The notes: a model not told the origin generated them from the letters alone. Counted from the stretch's first letter, positions 1-8,779 are shown. The stretch is DNA of 34,797 nucleotides from JBAZKK01 sp041650795 (GCA_041650795.1 JBAZKK010000009.1:1-34797), one strand, 5' to 3'. Numbers and translations: made by a program.

Positions 1-1
1 C

Positions 2-1300
2 GACAGCCACATCGGCCATGCCCGCAGCCTTTATGTCTTTGACCTCATGCGGCGTTATTTGAAATACCGCGGATTCAATGTGAAGTTCGTCAGGAACATT
101 ACCGACATCGACGATAAGATCATCAAACGTTCCAATGAGCTTAAGACGGATTGGCGCGAGCTCGTCGAAAAATACATTGCCGGCTACCGCCGGGACTTAA
201 GGGACCTCGGTATCGAGGAGGCGGATTTTGAGCCGCGGGCGACTGAGAATATACCGGACATGGTCCGCTACATCTCGTTTCTTATTGAGAAAGGTTATGC
301 CTATGAAGCCGGAGGGGACGTATATTTCGATGTGCGCAAATTTCCATCCTACGGTAAATTGTCCGGTCAGGGCATTGATGATATGCGCTCCGGCGCCAGG
401 ATAGAGCCGAGCGGTTTAAAAAGGGACGTCCTGGATTTTGCGCTCTGGAAGAAATCCAAGGAAGGTGAGCCTTCCTGGGATAGCCCCTGGGGAAGCGGCA
501 GGCCCGGCTGGCATATCGAGTGTTCAGTGATGGCGCAGAAGTTTTTAAAGACCCCGACGCTGGACATCCATGCCGGGGGGAGGGATTTGGTATTTCCGCA
601 CCACGAGAACGAGATCGCCCAGGCTGAGGCAGCAACCGGTGAGCCTTTTGCGAGATACTGGATTCACCACGGCCTCCTTACCATCAACGGCCAGAAGATG
701 TCCAAGTCGCTGGGGAATTTCGTGACGATAAAAGAGGCCCTGAAGAAATATCATCCGGATGCCCTGAAAATCTTTTTTTTACAAGCTCACTATTCCAGCC
801 CGGTTGATTTTACCGAAACGCGGATGGAAGAGTCCTGCAAGGCGTTACAGAGGTTTGAGATATTGTTTCACAGAGCCCAACAGATACAGAAAGCCAACCT
901 TACTGCTATTGGCAAGACCGCAGATTTTATTGAAGAGCATAAAAATAATTTTATCGCAGCAATGGATGATGATTTTAATACACCTGTAGCGATCGCCAAT
1001 TTGTTTGAACTGCTAAATGCTACAAATAAATATATTGATGCAGGCAAAGATGACAATGATTACGCTCAAATTGTGAATTTCGCGATAAACACGATAACGG
1101 AATTAAGCAAGAATATTTTTAATCTCAGTTTTCAGGTGGTGATTCAATTGACAAAAGAAGAAGAAGAACTCATTAACCGGCGCAGAGATGCGCGCGTCCG
1201 GAAAGACTTTAATGAATCCGATCTCTTAAGGGAAGAATTAAAAAAGAGTGGGATTATAGTAGAAGATACAAAAGACGGGCAGGTGTGGCGAAGAGTTTAA
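2..1300 (+). CDS. cysS: Cysteinyl-tRNA synthetase (5' truncated by window edge)
   Basis: This class I aminoacyl-tRNA synthetase charges tRNA-Cys in the cytoplasm. The frame is open from base 2, upstream of the first ATG at 47, and there it encodes D-S-H-I-G-H-A-R-S, the family HIGH signature (bases 8-19). The gene therefore starts outside the window and the ATG at 47 is internal. Other family marks are the zinc-site residues in WHIECS and FPHHENEIAQ, and the KMSKS loop (QKMSKSLGN). The C-terminal part fits the DALR-type anticodon-binding domain and ends in a KDGQVW-type tail typical of CysS. Only some N-terminal residues are missing. A 94-nt spacer with a palindromic repeat separates it from tmk. 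Confidence 0.97.
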   Translation, partial: DSHIGHARSLYVFDLMRRYLKYRGFNVKFVRNITDIDDKIIKRSNELKTDWRELVEKYIAGYRRDLRDLGIEEADFEPRATENIPDMVRYISFLIEKGYAYEAGGDVYFDVRKFPSYGKLSGQGIDDMRSGARIEPSGLKRDVLDFALWKKSKEGEPSWDSPWGSGRPGWHIECSVMAQKFLKTPTLDIHAGGRDLVFPHHENEIAQAEAATGEPFARYWIHHGLLTINGQKMSKSLGNFVTIKEALKKYHPDALKIFFLQAHYSSPVDFTETRMEESCKALQRFEILFHRAQQIQKANLTAIGKTADFIEEHKNNFIAAMDDDFNTPVAIANLFELLNATNKYIDAGKDDNDYAQIVNFAINTITELSKNIFNLSFQVVIQLTKEEEELINRRRDARVRKDFNESDLLREELKKSGIIVEDTKDGQVWRRV

Positions 1301-1303
1301 GAT

Positions 1304-1332
1304 TTGAGTCTTTCTGTTACAAGCCATAAAAC
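1304..1332 (+). promoter_or_regulatory. Possible sigma70 promoter upstream of tmk
   Basis: TTGAGT (1304-1309) and TAAAAC (1327-1332) are separated by 17 nt in the cysS-tmk spacer. The match is moderate. A start site near 1339 would fall inside the left arm of the palindrome that follows. It would drive tmk and the genes after it. Read-through from cysS is the alternative. Confidence 0.35.
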
Positions 1333-1333
1333 A

Positions 1334-1391
1334 GGAACACTTTCCGCTTTGGCTCGGAAAGTGTTTCCAGATTGGCTCGGAAAGTGTTTCT
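1334..1391. repeat. Palindromic/direct repeat, GGAAAGTGTTTC family, copy 1
   Basis: The left arm GGAACACTTTCCG (1334-1346) pairs with CGGAAAGTGTTTCC (1355-1368) apart from one extra T. A second copy of the right arm follows: 19 nt at 1349-1367 are repeated exactly at 1372-1390, and the second copy ends 4 nt before the tmk start codon. The same core recurs as an inverted repeat at 14901-14959. No T-run follows, so it is not a typical terminator. It could be a REP-like element or an operator. Confidence 0.75.
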
Positions 1392-1394
1392 TAA

Positions 1395-2009
1395 ATGAGG
1401 GGAAGATTCATTACTTTTGAAGGGTCGGAAGGCAGCGGCAAGAGCACGCAATCCCGCGCGCTCTACAACTATCTTAAGTCGCGCGGCAATAAGGTTATCT
1501 ATCTGCGCGAGCCGGGCGGGACAAAGGTAAGCGAGAAGATCAGGAAGATGCTTCTCGACGGCTCTAATCACAGGATGACAGCTTCCTGCGAGATGCTCCT
1601 TTATATGGCCAGCCGCGCTCAGGTAGTAGAGGAGGTAATCAAGCCCGCCCTGGTAAGCGGCTCCCATGTCATCTGCGACAGGTTCCTGGATTCTACCGTT
1701 GCTTACCAGGGGTTTGGCCTGGGGATGAATATCGCGCTTATCAGGTACCTGGGGGATTTTGTAAGCGCGGGGGTCAAGCCCGACCTGACTATTTTTCTTG
1801 ACCTTCCGGTTGAGAAAGGGCTCAGGCACCGCCGGAGAAGCTATGACCGCATAGAAAGCAGGCCGCTGGCTTACCACAGGCGGGTGAGAAACGGCTATCT
1901 TACCATGGCGCGCAGGGAGCCGCGGCGTTTTAAGGTTGTCAGGGTGGCAGAGGATAAGTCCGTAACCCAGAATAGGATCAGGGAGTTGGTTATAGGATAT
2001 GTCTTTTAA
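1395..2009 (+). CDS. tmk: Thymidylate kinase
   Basis: It phosphorylates dTMP to dTDP with ATP for DNA synthesis. The 204-residue length is normal for the family. The P-loop GSEGSGKST is at residues 10-18, the substrate-binding DRF motif lies in CDRFLDSTVAYQG, and a lid-like arginine-rich stretch (LRHRRRSYDRIESR) follows FLDLPVEKG. The ATG at 1395 is the only sensible start because the P-loop begins nine residues later. There is no clean Shine-Dalgarno sequence: the bases just upstream belong to the repeated GGAAAGTGTTTC element. The 3' end overlaps holB by 11 nt, and tmk-holB adjacency is common in bacteria. Confidence 0.96.
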   Translation: MRGRFITFEGSEGSGKSTQSRALYNYLKSRGNKVIYLREPGGTKVSEKIRKMLLDGSNHRMTASCEMLLYMASRAQVVEEVIKPALVSGSHVICDRFLDSTVAYQGFGLGMNIALIRYLGDFVSAGVKPDLTIFLDLPVEKGLRHRRRSYDRIESRPLAYHRRVRNGYLTMARREPRRFKVVRVAEDKSVTQNRIRELVIGYVF

Positions 2010-2961
2010 GGATATCAGAGGACAGGATAATGCCTCGGGGTTGTTACGCAGGGCAACCGAGGAAAATAACATTGCCAAGGCCTATATTTTCAGCGGACCG
2101 GAGGGGATCGGCAAGAGGCAGGCAGCGCTGGAATTCGCCAAGGCCGTCAATTGCCTGGATAATGATGCCGATTCCTGCGGAAAATGCAACTCCTGCCTCA
2201 AGATAGATAATAACCGGCATCCGGACGTGCGCCTTATCGAGGGTGAGAACGGCACCATCAAGATAGACGCTATCCGTCAGATGCAGCGCGAGATTAATCT
2301 CAAACCTTATGAGGCGCGGGTTAAGGTTTACATTATTGATGACGCCCATAACCTGAATGCCGAGTCTTCCAACGCGTTGTTAAAGACGCTGGAGGAGCCT
2401 CCGGCTCACAGCGTAATCATTTTGGTAAGTTCCAAGACCTCGCTTCTTTTCAAGACCGTTCTCTCGCGCTGCCAGATAGTGCGTTTTTATCCGCTGCAGC
2501 GAAAAGAGCTGGAGAAGATACTCAAAAATGATTACGGCCTGGATGTATCGCGGGCGCATTTCCTGAGTTATTTCTGCGAAGGCAGAATCGGAGACGCCCT
2601 GCGCTTAAAAGACGCCGGTTTTTACCAGGACAAAAACATGGTAATAGACGATTTCCTACTTTCGTGCCATCAGGCTGCCTCGGGCGCTTCCGCCAGCCAG
2701 ACCCGCGAAGGGCTTCGCAGGGATATCAATATATTGATAAGCTGGTTCAGGGACATCTGCTTTTTAAAAACCGGCATGCCCGGAGAGGAATTGATTAATT
2801 TTGACCGTCGCAACGAGTTAACCAAGATGGCGCATGACTACACCCAGGCGGAGCTTGAGAGAATAATCAATCTTCTCTCGGATGCGCTCCTGCGCCTAAA
2901 CCAGAATATCAATCTTAAGCTTTTAACCTCGAATCTCAAGGCGGAATTATGGAAAGGATAG
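1999..2961 (+). CDS. holB: DNA polymerase III delta' subunit
   Basis: This is a clamp-loader subunit of the replicative polymerase, an AAA+ fold of 320 residues. The P-loop region GPEGIGKR (33-40) has Arg where ATPases have Thr or Ser, in keeping with delta' usually not hydrolysing ATP. The four-cysteine zinc module is C52, C60, C63 and C66. NALLKTLEEPP and the SRC motif (LSRCQ) are the classical sensor and arginine-finger signatures. The start codon overlaps the end of tmk by 11 nt and the stop overlaps ricT by 13 nt, so translation is probably coupled. DnaX/gamma-tau was considered, but the length and the lack of a C-terminal tau region favour delta'. Confidence 0.93.
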   Translation: MSFKDIRGQDNASGLLRRATEENNIAKAYIFSGPEGIGKRQAALEFAKAVNCLDNDADSCGKCNSCLKIDNNRHPDVRLIEGENGTIKIDAIRQMQREINLKPYEARVKVYIIDDAHNLNAESSNALLKTLEEPPAHSVIILVSSKTSLLFKTVLSRCQIVRFYPLQRKELEKILKNDYGLDVSRAHFLSYFCEGRIGDALRLKDAGFYQDKNMVIDDFLLSCHQAASGASASQTREGLRRDINILISWFRDICFLKTGMPGEELINFDRRNELTKMAHDYTQAELERIINLLSDALLRLNQNINLKLLTSNLKAELWKG

Positions 2962-3740
2962 TATCGGTAAGGCTGAGGGAACTAGGGCAGGTCTATTCCT
3001 GCAGGATTCAGGAGGGGTTAACCCTGCGGGAGGGGGATTACGTTATCGTAGAGCACGACCGCGGACTGGACTACGGCCAGATAATCTCTCCCGGGGCCCA
3101 GCCCCCGGCGCAGGCAAAGGATGCCAAGGAGACCGTCAAGAAGATCGTGCGCCTGGCTAACGAAAAGGACTTGAGGCAAATAGATGATGACAGGGCGAGA
3201 GCCAAAGAGGCATTTAACAGCTGCCTTAAAAAAATAGAGGAACACAAGCTGCAGATGAAACTTGTCAAAGCAGAGTATTCCTTTGACCGCAGCAAAATCA
3301 TGTTTTATTTTACCGCGCCCGGGAGGGTGGATTTCCGCAATCTGGTTAAGGATCTCGCCAAGATATTCAAGGCCAGGATAGAGCTGAGGCAGATAGGGGT
3401 AAGGGATGAGGCCAAGCTCCTCGGAGGCTTTGGCTCCTGCGGCAGGGAACTCTGCTGCGTGCGGTTCTTAAGCGACTTTGAGCCGGTAACCATCAAGATG
3501 GCAAAAGAGGAAGGCCTTCCTTTGAACCCTCCCAAAATCTCCGGGCTATGCGGCAGGCTGATGTGCTGCCTCAATTTTGAATACGATACCTACAAGATTC
3601 TCTCCAGGGGGCTTCCGCGCGAAGGCGAACGCCTGCATACCCCGCAGGGTAAAGGCAAGGTTACCAGCGTCAATGTCTTCAGCCGCACCGCTACCGTTGA
3701 GCTGGAAGACGGCACCCAGATAGAGATGACCTATAAGTAA
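2949..3740 (+). CDS. ricT: PSP1-domain protein RicT/YaaT family
   Basis: The protein has 263 residues, with a PSP1 domain in the C-terminal two thirds marked by the cysteine clusters GSCGRELCC and LCGRLMCC. In Bacillus subtilis RicT (YaaT) joins RicA and RicF in a complex that carries 4Fe-4S clusters and modulates RNase Y-dependent mRNA processing; that role is known for the family and is not shown here. The N-terminal part (VSVRLRELGQVYSC, then DYVIVEHDRGLDYG) is also typical. The ATG at 2949 lies inside the holB end. Its place between holB and metG copies the Firmicutes order. No ricA or ricF is visible in the window. Confidence 0.9.
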   Translation: MERIVSVRLRELGQVYSCRIQEGLTLREGDYVIVEHDRGLDYGQIISPGAQPPAQAKDAKETVKKIVRLANEKDLRQIDDDRARAKEAFNSCLKKIEEHKLQMKLVKAEYSFDRSKIMFYFTAPGRVDFRNLVKDLAKIFKARIELRQIGVRDEAKLLGGFGSCGRELCCVRFLSDFEPVTIKMAKEEGLPLNPPKISGLCGRLMCCLNFEYDTYKILSRGLPREGERLHTPQGKGKVTSVNVFSRTATVELEDGTQIEMTYK

Positions 3741-3746
3741 GACGCC

Positions 3747-5246
3747 ATGTCTGTACAAAAGAGGTTTTATATTACAACTCCAATATATTACGTGAATGCC
3801 TTTCCTCACATCGGGCATTCATATACCACTATCGCCGCAGATGTGCTGGCCCGTTACATGCGCGCCTCCCTAGGAAGTGAAAACGTGCATTTTCTTACAG
3901 GTACCGACGAGCACGGCCAGAAGATACAGCGCGCTGCCGGCCAAAAGAACCTGGCGCCCCAGGAGTTTGTTGACAAGGCTTCCCTCGTTTTCAAGGAGCT
4001 CTGGAATGAGCTGGGCGTTTCCTGCGATGATTTTATCCGCACCAGCGAGCCCCGCCACATCAGGACGGTGCAGCGCGTCCTGGAGATACTCTATAAAAAA
4101 GGGGATATCTATAGCGCCAAATACGAAGGCTGGTATTGCATCCCTTGCGAGACATTCTGGATGGAGCCGGAATTAATAGAAGGCACCTGCCCCGACTGCA
4201 AGAGAAAAGTCGAGCGGATATCCGAGACCAATTTTTTCTTCAGGCTTTCAAAGTATCAAGGGTGGCTCGCAGCGCACCTTAAGGAGCACCCGGATTTTGT
4301 CCGCCCCAGGGCGCGTTATGAAGAGGTCTGCCGTTTCCTGGAGCTCAATGAATTAACCGACCTTTGTATCTCGCGGCCCGTAGAGCGCCTCAGCTGGGGC
4401 ATACCATTGACCTTTAGCCCGGATCACGTTACCTATGTCTGGTTTGACGCCCTTATCAATTATATCAGCGCGGTGGGGGAATTCGACGCCAAAGGAAATT
4501 ACCGTTCGCGCTGGTGGCCGGCAAATCTGCATTTGATGGCCAAGGACATCATTAGGCAGCACGCGGTATACTGGCCGGTTATGTTGCATGCCCTCGGTAT
4601 CCCGCTGCCGGAAATGATATTTGCCCACGGGTGGTGGATGTTCGCCGACGAGAAAATGTCCAAGTCGCGCGGCAACGTGGTTTCCCCTGTTGAGATGGCG
4701 CGCAGGTTCGGCATCGACGCCTACCGCTATTTCCTTTTGCGCGAGGTTCCTTTCGGGATGGACGGCAATTTCTCCGAAGAGGCGATTATCAAGAGATACA
4801 ACAGCGACCTCGCCAATGACCTGGGCAATCTTGTTTACCGCACCCTCACCATGCTCGAGAAGTATTTCGGCGGAAATATCCCCGGCTATAAGGGTTCCAG
4901 AGATCCGCAGGCGTCACGGATACATGTAAAGATAGACGGCCTTAGCCAGGAAGTAGAAGCGCATATGAAGGAGTTGAATTTCAGCGCGGCGTTAGAAACG
5001 ATTTGGGCGTTGATTAACATGGCTAATAAATATGTCGAAGACACCAAGCCCTGGAATCTTTCCAAGGAGAACAGGACCGGGGAGCTGGAATCGTTCCTGG
5101 GGGTATTGGTCCTGGTAATCATAAAGGTCAGAGACGAGATTTCCGCCTTTATGCCGGCCACCGCAGAAGCCATAAGCGCGCAATTCGGTCAGGCGCGCGT
5201 CAGTAAAGGAAAACCTCTCTTTCCCCGCATAGACAAGTCCGCGTAA
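3747..5246 (+). CDS. metG: Methionyl-tRNA synthetase
   Basis: It charges initiator and elongator tRNA-Met. The protein has 499 residues. HIGH is at 21-24 (FPHIGHSY), KMSKS at 303-307 (EKMSKSRGN), and a single zinc knuckle uses C131, C134, C148 and C151 (CIPC...CPDC). The length corresponds to the short form without the C-terminal EMAP/Trbp111-type tRNA-binding domain. It begins six nt after ricT, and the stop codon shares a base with the tatD start (TAATG). The helical anticodon-binding domain is recognisable in the last ~150 residues (DLANDLGNLVYRTLTM, ANKYVEDTKPWNL). Confidence 0.97.
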   Translation: MSVQKRFYITTPIYYVNAFPHIGHSYTTIAADVLARYMRASLGSENVHFLTGTDEHGQKIQRAAGQKNLAPQEFVDKASLVFKELWNELGVSCDDFIRTSEPRHIRTVQRVLEILYKKGDIYSAKYEGWYCIPCETFWMEPELIEGTCPDCKRKVERISETNFFFRLSKYQGWLAAHLKEHPDFVRPRARYEEVCRFLELNELTDLCISRPVERLSWGIPLTFSPDHVTYVWFDALINYISAVGEFDAKGNYRSRWWPANLHLMAKDIIRQHAVYWPVMLHALGIPLPEMIFAHGWWMFADEKMSKSRGNVVSPVEMARRFGIDAYRYFLLREVPFGMDGNFSEEAIIKRYNSDLANDLGNLVYRTLTMLEKYFGGNIPGYKGSRDPQASRIHVKIDGLSQEVEAHMKELNFSAALETIWALINMANKYVEDTKPWNLSKENRTGELESFLGVLVLVIIKVRDEISAFMPATAEAISAQFGQARVSKGKPLFPRIDKSA

Positions 5247-6007
5247 TGTTGATAGATACGCATTGCCATCTGGATTTTCCGGAGTTTGACCAGGACCGGG
5301 ATGAGGTTGTGCGCCGCGCCTCGCTGGCCGGCGTGGAGCGCATCATTAATGTCGCCTCCAGCCTTGAGGCCTCGCGCCGCGCAGCAGAGCTAGCCCGCAG
5401 TTACGAGGGTGTCTATGCCACTGTCGGCATTCATCCCCACGAGGCGGATGATTTCCGCCAGGAACAAATCCCTGTCTTGCGACAATTAGCCAAGGAAAAC
5501 AAGGTAGCCGCAATCGGCGAGATAGGCCTGGACTATTACAGGGGTTATTCCCGTCAAGAAAACCAGAAACTGCTTTTTTCTGCCTTGATTGCCCTTGCCA
5601 AGGATTTAAACCTGCCGCTGGTTATACACAGTCGCCAGGCGCAAAACGATACCATCCAGATGCTGAAAGAATACCTTCCTCTCAGGGCGGTGGTACACTG
5701 TTTTTCCGGAGGTGCCGATTTTTTAAAGGAGTGCCTGGAGTTGGGTTTTTTTGTTTCCTTTACTTGCAATATTACTTACCATAAAGCAGCCGATTTGAGA
5801 GAATTGGTTAAGGCAGTTCCTATGGGGCGCATGTTTCTGGAGACGGATGCACCGTTTCTGCCGCCTGAGGGCAGGCGCGGGACGCGCAATGAACCATGTT
5901 ATGTCAAAGAGCTGGCAGAAGAGATAGCCGGATTAAAACAGGTGGGGGTAGAGGATATCGCCAGGGTTACCACCGCATCCGCCGTAGATTTTTTCAATCT
6001 CAGATGA
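5246..6007 (+). CDS. tatD: TatD-family metal-dependent hydrolase
   Basis: This TIM-barrel metallohydrolase has 253 residues; family members act as DNases (E. coli TatD, YcfH/YjjV relatives). Metal-ligand motifs appear in order: THCHLDFPEFD at the N terminus, GIHPHEAD, AIGEIGLDYY, LVIHSRQA, VVHCFSGG and LETDAPFLPP. The ATG overlaps the metG stop by one base, and metG-tatD is a widely conserved pair. The likely role is cytoplasmic nucleic-acid hydrolysis or quality control; the exact substrate cannot be told from sequence. Confidence 0.94.
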   Translation: MLIDTHCHLDFPEFDQDRDEVVRRASLAGVERIINVASSLEASRRAAELARSYEGVYATVGIHPHEADDFRQEQIPVLRQLAKENKVAAIGEIGLDYYRGYSRQENQKLLFSALIALAKDLNLPLVIHSRQAQNDTIQMLKEYLPLRAVVHCFSGGADFLKECLELGFFVSFTCNITYHKAADLRELVKAVPMGRMFLETDAPFLPPEGRRGTRNEPCYVKELAEEIAGLKQVGVEDIARVTTASAVDFFNLR

Positions 6008-7122
6008 ATGCCAGCGTTGTCATAACAAGGTGCCCTGATTATGAACCGGCATCCGTGTTGGCGGCAGTGAAAAGCTCACTTTTCCTTTTGGGAGGGCCTG
6101 AGAGATACGTCAAGCCTCAAAGCAGGGTTTTGGTAAAACCCAACCTTCTTTTGGCAAAAGGCCCCGAATGCGGGGTGACTACGCATCCCGAACTGGTGCG
6201 CGCCGTAATCAGGGTTTTAAAAGAGATAGGATGCAGGGTATGGGTAGGGGACGGGCCGAGCGTCTGGAATAACTGCCCCGAGGAGATAGAGGAGGTTTAC
6301 AATGTCTCCGGCATCAAAAGGGTCTGCGATGAAGAAGGCGCGTCTCTGGTGGAGTTCGATCGCCGACGCTGGCACGGGAGGTTTCCGATGGCAGCATTTC
6401 TGGACGAATGCGATTATCTGGTATCCGTGCCTAAATTCAAGACGCACGGTTTGACGGTATTAACAGGGGCCATTAAGAATAATTTCGGCCTGGTTAGCGG
6501 CAGCTACAAGTTCGAGCTGCACCGCAGGCATATTGACTACTGGGATTTTTCCGAGGTAGTAGTGGATGTTTACCGGCATGCTGCTCCCGCCCTTTCCATC
6601 GTCGACGGGATAACCGCAATGGAGGGTGACGGCCCGGGAACCAGCGGCCAGTTGCGCCGGCAAGGATTGATTGTAGCGGGTGCGGATGCAGTGGCAGTGG
6701 ACAGCGTTTTAGCATCCATCATGGGACTTAAGCCCTTGGATATCCCCACTACCAGGGTAGCGGCAGAAAAGAGGCTTGGTAATGCAGACTTGAATACCAT
6801 CAGTATCGTCGGGGAGAAGCTCGCGGAGGTCACGCGCGAGCCTTTCAGGCTGCCAAAAAGTTCCCTGCAGAGAAGGATGCCTTCTCCTCTTCTGCGGCTG
6901 GCAGGGAAGTTGGTGCGCTTCTACCCTGTTATAGACCAGGAGCGCTGCCTGCGCTGTGGCAGGTGCGTTTCCATCTGCCCCGAGAAGGCAATCCAGAGCA
7001 ATAACGAAAAGATAACTGTTCATTACCGGCAATGTATTTCCTGTTTCTGCTGCCAGGAGATCTGTCCGGCAGCAGCTATCAAGGTCAGGAAGAGCCTCTT
7101 GGCTGAGATACTGGGGTTATAA
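6004..7122 (+). CDS. DUF362 domain protein with C-terminal 2x[4Fe-4S] ferredoxin
   Basis: The protein has 372 residues from the ATG at 6004, which overlaps the tatD stop as ATGA. The frame is open further upstream to 5896, but that lies inside tatD and the family-like sequence starts at MNASVVITRC. The first ~300 residues match the DUF362 family (VLVKPNLL, TTHPELVRAV, VSVPKFKTHGLTVLTGAIKN, DGPGTSGQLR, ADAVAVDSV). Two CxxCxxCxxxCP motifs follow at about residues 315-326 and 344-355 (CLRCGRCVSICP, CISCFCCQEICP), which should bind two 4Fe-4S clusters. The role is unknown; an electron-transfer protein in the cytoplasm is a fair inference. Confidence 0.88.
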   Translation: MNASVVITRCPDYEPASVLAAVKSSLFLLGGPERYVKPQSRVLVKPNLLLAKGPECGVTTHPELVRAVIRVLKEIGCRVWVGDGPSVWNNCPEEIEEVYNVSGIKRVCDEEGASLVEFDRRRWHGRFPMAAFLDECDYLVSVPKFKTHGLTVLTGAIKNNFGLVSGSYKFELHRRHIDYWDFSEVVVDVYRHAAPALSIVDGITAMEGDGPGTSGQLRRQGLIVAGADAVAVDSVLASIMGLKPLDIPTTRVAAEKRLGNADLNTISIVGEKLAEVTREPFRLPKSSLQRRMPSPLLRLAGKLVRFYPVIDQERCLRCGRCVSICPEKAIQSNNEKITVHYRQCISCFCCQEICPAAAIKVRKSLLAEILGL

Positions 7123-7124
7123 AG

Positions 7125-7739
7125 ATGGGGCAGAAAAGCAAGTTTTTTTCTTTGCGTTTGAAGCTGGACGAAGCCATTACCTACGGCACGCATGAGGATG
7201 CCATACGGCTTGCCCGCCAGGGGCTGGAGGTTGCTTCAGCAGAAGGGGTTTTGTCTGAAACGGAGTATTTCAAGGGGCAGGAGGAGTTGCTTAACGGTAA
7301 TTTTACTTTTGCCATTGAGCATTTTGATGCGGTTATCAAGGCTAACCCTCAGGACGGAGCAGCTTACAATGACCGCGCCCTCTCGATGGTGGAGCTCGGC
7401 ATTATTGACGAGGCGTTTTATTATTTTGACAAAGGCATCGAGGTGGAGCCGGATTACGCCACCGTTTATCACAATAAGGGGTGGCTTTTGAATAATATCG
7501 GCAGGCACAGCGAGGCGATCCGTTGTTTCAATAAAGCGCTGGAACTTGAGCCGCAGCGCGCCGTCACTTACGATAATCTCGCGGATGCGCTTTCCAACCT
7601 CATGGATTACCGCGGCGCGCTTGGCGCTTACCGCCGGGTATTGGAGCTTTTGAAGCCCGGCTCGTGTCAGGAGATACGTCAGGAGATAGCGCGCAAGATT
7701 AAGCACCTCGAGAACATCATAAAACGAGAGAAATCATGA
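7125..7739 (+). CDS. TPR-repeat protein
   Basis: The protein has 204 residues and no signal peptide. From about residue 44 it carries at least three clear tetratricopeptide repeats with the usual W/G/Y/A/P pattern (for example NPQDGAAYNDRALSMVELG, EPDYATVYHNKGWLLNNIG, EPQRAVTYDNLADALSNL). TPR arrays bind partner proteins, so a scaffold role is likely, but the partner is unknown. It starts 2 nt after the DUF362 gene and its TGA overlaps the mtnA ATG, so it belongs to the same transcription unit. Nothing in the sequence links it to methionine salvage. Confidence 0.85.
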   Translation: MGQKSKFFSLRLKLDEAITYGTHEDAIRLARQGLEVASAEGVLSETEYFKGQEELLNGNFTFAIEHFDAVIKANPQDGAAYNDRALSMVELGIIDEAFYYFDKGIEVEPDYATVYHNKGWLLNNIGRHSEAIRCFNKALELEPQRAVTYDNLADALSNLMDYRGALGAYRRVLELLKPGSCQEIRQEIARKIKHLENIIKREKS

Positions 7740-8779
7740 AGCTTGAGAGCGTTTCCTGGAGTAAAAACAGGATTAAAATCATTGACCAGAGCAAGTTGCC
7801 GTTAAGGCTGGAATATCTTTATATTGCCGATTTGAAAACGCTCTGGAAAGCTATCAGGACACTTAAAGTGCGAGGAGCCCCTGCCTTGGGAGCGGCCGCG
7901 TCCATCGGGGTATATCTTGGCGCGAGGAATTCTCGTTCAAGAAACCCCGCTGATTTCCGCAGGAAGACGGAGAAGGCGCTTTCATATCTTGCCTCTTCGC
8001 GTCCTACGGCCAGGAACCTCTTTTACGGTCTGGAGCGCATGCGTAGGGTATTAGAGCGCAATAAGGGGAAACCGCCGCAGGAGGTTAAAAAACTATTGTT
8101 GAGGGAAGCGCTCGCAATTATCAAAGAGGATATGGTATCCTGCCGCCGGATAGGCGCCTGCGGCGCGAGGCTCATCAATGATAATGATGCGGTTTTGACC
8201 ATTTGTAATTCCGGGGTTCTGGCTACCGTTGATTACGGCACTGCCCTCGGGGCGTTATACCGCTCTAAGGAAGAGGGGAAGGACCTTAAGGTTTTCGCCT
8301 GCGAGACGCGGCCGCTGATGCAGGGGAGCCGTTTGACCGCCTGGGAATTGAAACGAAGCGGCATAGATGTTACTATTATCTGCGACAGCATGGCAGCAGC
8401 CCTGATGCGCCAGGGAAGAATAAGCAAGGTTATCGTCGGAGCAGACAGGATTGCCGCCAACGGAGATACCGCCAATAAAATCGGCACGTATAACCTGGCG
8501 GTTATGGCGAGCTACCATAAAGTGCCTTTTTACGTTACGGCGCCCGCCTCTACCTTTGATATCGATATCAAAAGCGGCAATGGCATTGTTATCGAAGAGC
8601 GGCCGCAGGAGGAAGTAACGCAGGTGCTCTCCGGTCAGCGCATCGCGCCGTCCGGGGTAAAGGTTTTTAATCCTGCCTTTGACGTAACGCCCCATGTACT
8701 TATTAGCGCTATCATTACGGACAATGGAGTTATCAGGGCGCCTTATAGCCGAAACATAAAAAGATTACTAAGAAGATGA
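7736..8779 (+). CDS. mtnA: S-methyl-5-thioribose-1-phosphate isomerase
   Basis: It converts 5-methylthioribose 1-phosphate to methylthioribulose 1-phosphate in methionine salvage. The 347-residue length is normal for the family. Conserved blocks: RGAPALGAAAS near 46-56, CNSG with catalytic Cys157, ETRPLMQGSRLTAWEL, ICDSMAAALM, and GADRIAANGDTANKIGT with catalytic Asp237. Members of this fold also include eIF2B-like proteins and ribose-1,5-bisphosphate isomerase, but Cys157/Asp237 and the motif spacing favour MtnA. The start overlaps the TPR gene stop (ATGA), and the stop overlaps the thiL start. Confidence 0.93.
   Translation: MKLESVSWSKNRIKIIDQSKLPLRLEYLYIADLKTLWKAIRTLKVRGAPALGAAASIGVYLGARNSRSRNPADFRRKTEKALSYLASSRPTARNLFYGLERMRRVLERNKGKPPQEVKKLLLREALAIIKEDMVSCRRIGACGARLINDNDAVLTICNSGVLATVDYGTALGALYRSKEEGKDLKVFACETRPLMQGSRLTAWELKRSGIDVTIICDSMAAALMRQGRISKVIVGADRIAANGDTANKIGTYNLAVMASYHKVPFYVTAPASTFDIDIKSGNGIVIEERPQEEVTQVLSGQRIAPSGVKVFNPAFDVTPHVLISAIITDNGVIRAPYSRNIKRLLRR

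Noticed and set aside
1317..2078. 253-codon minus-strand frame
   Set aside because: It is the antisense shadow of tmk, which has clear P-loop and DRF motifs on the + strand.
5896..6003. Upstream extension of the DUF362 gene
   Set aside because: It lies wholly inside tatD in another frame; the conserved protein begins at 6004.
7236..7706. 156-codon minus-strand frame
   Set aside because: It is the shadow of the TPR gene and lacks any family feature.
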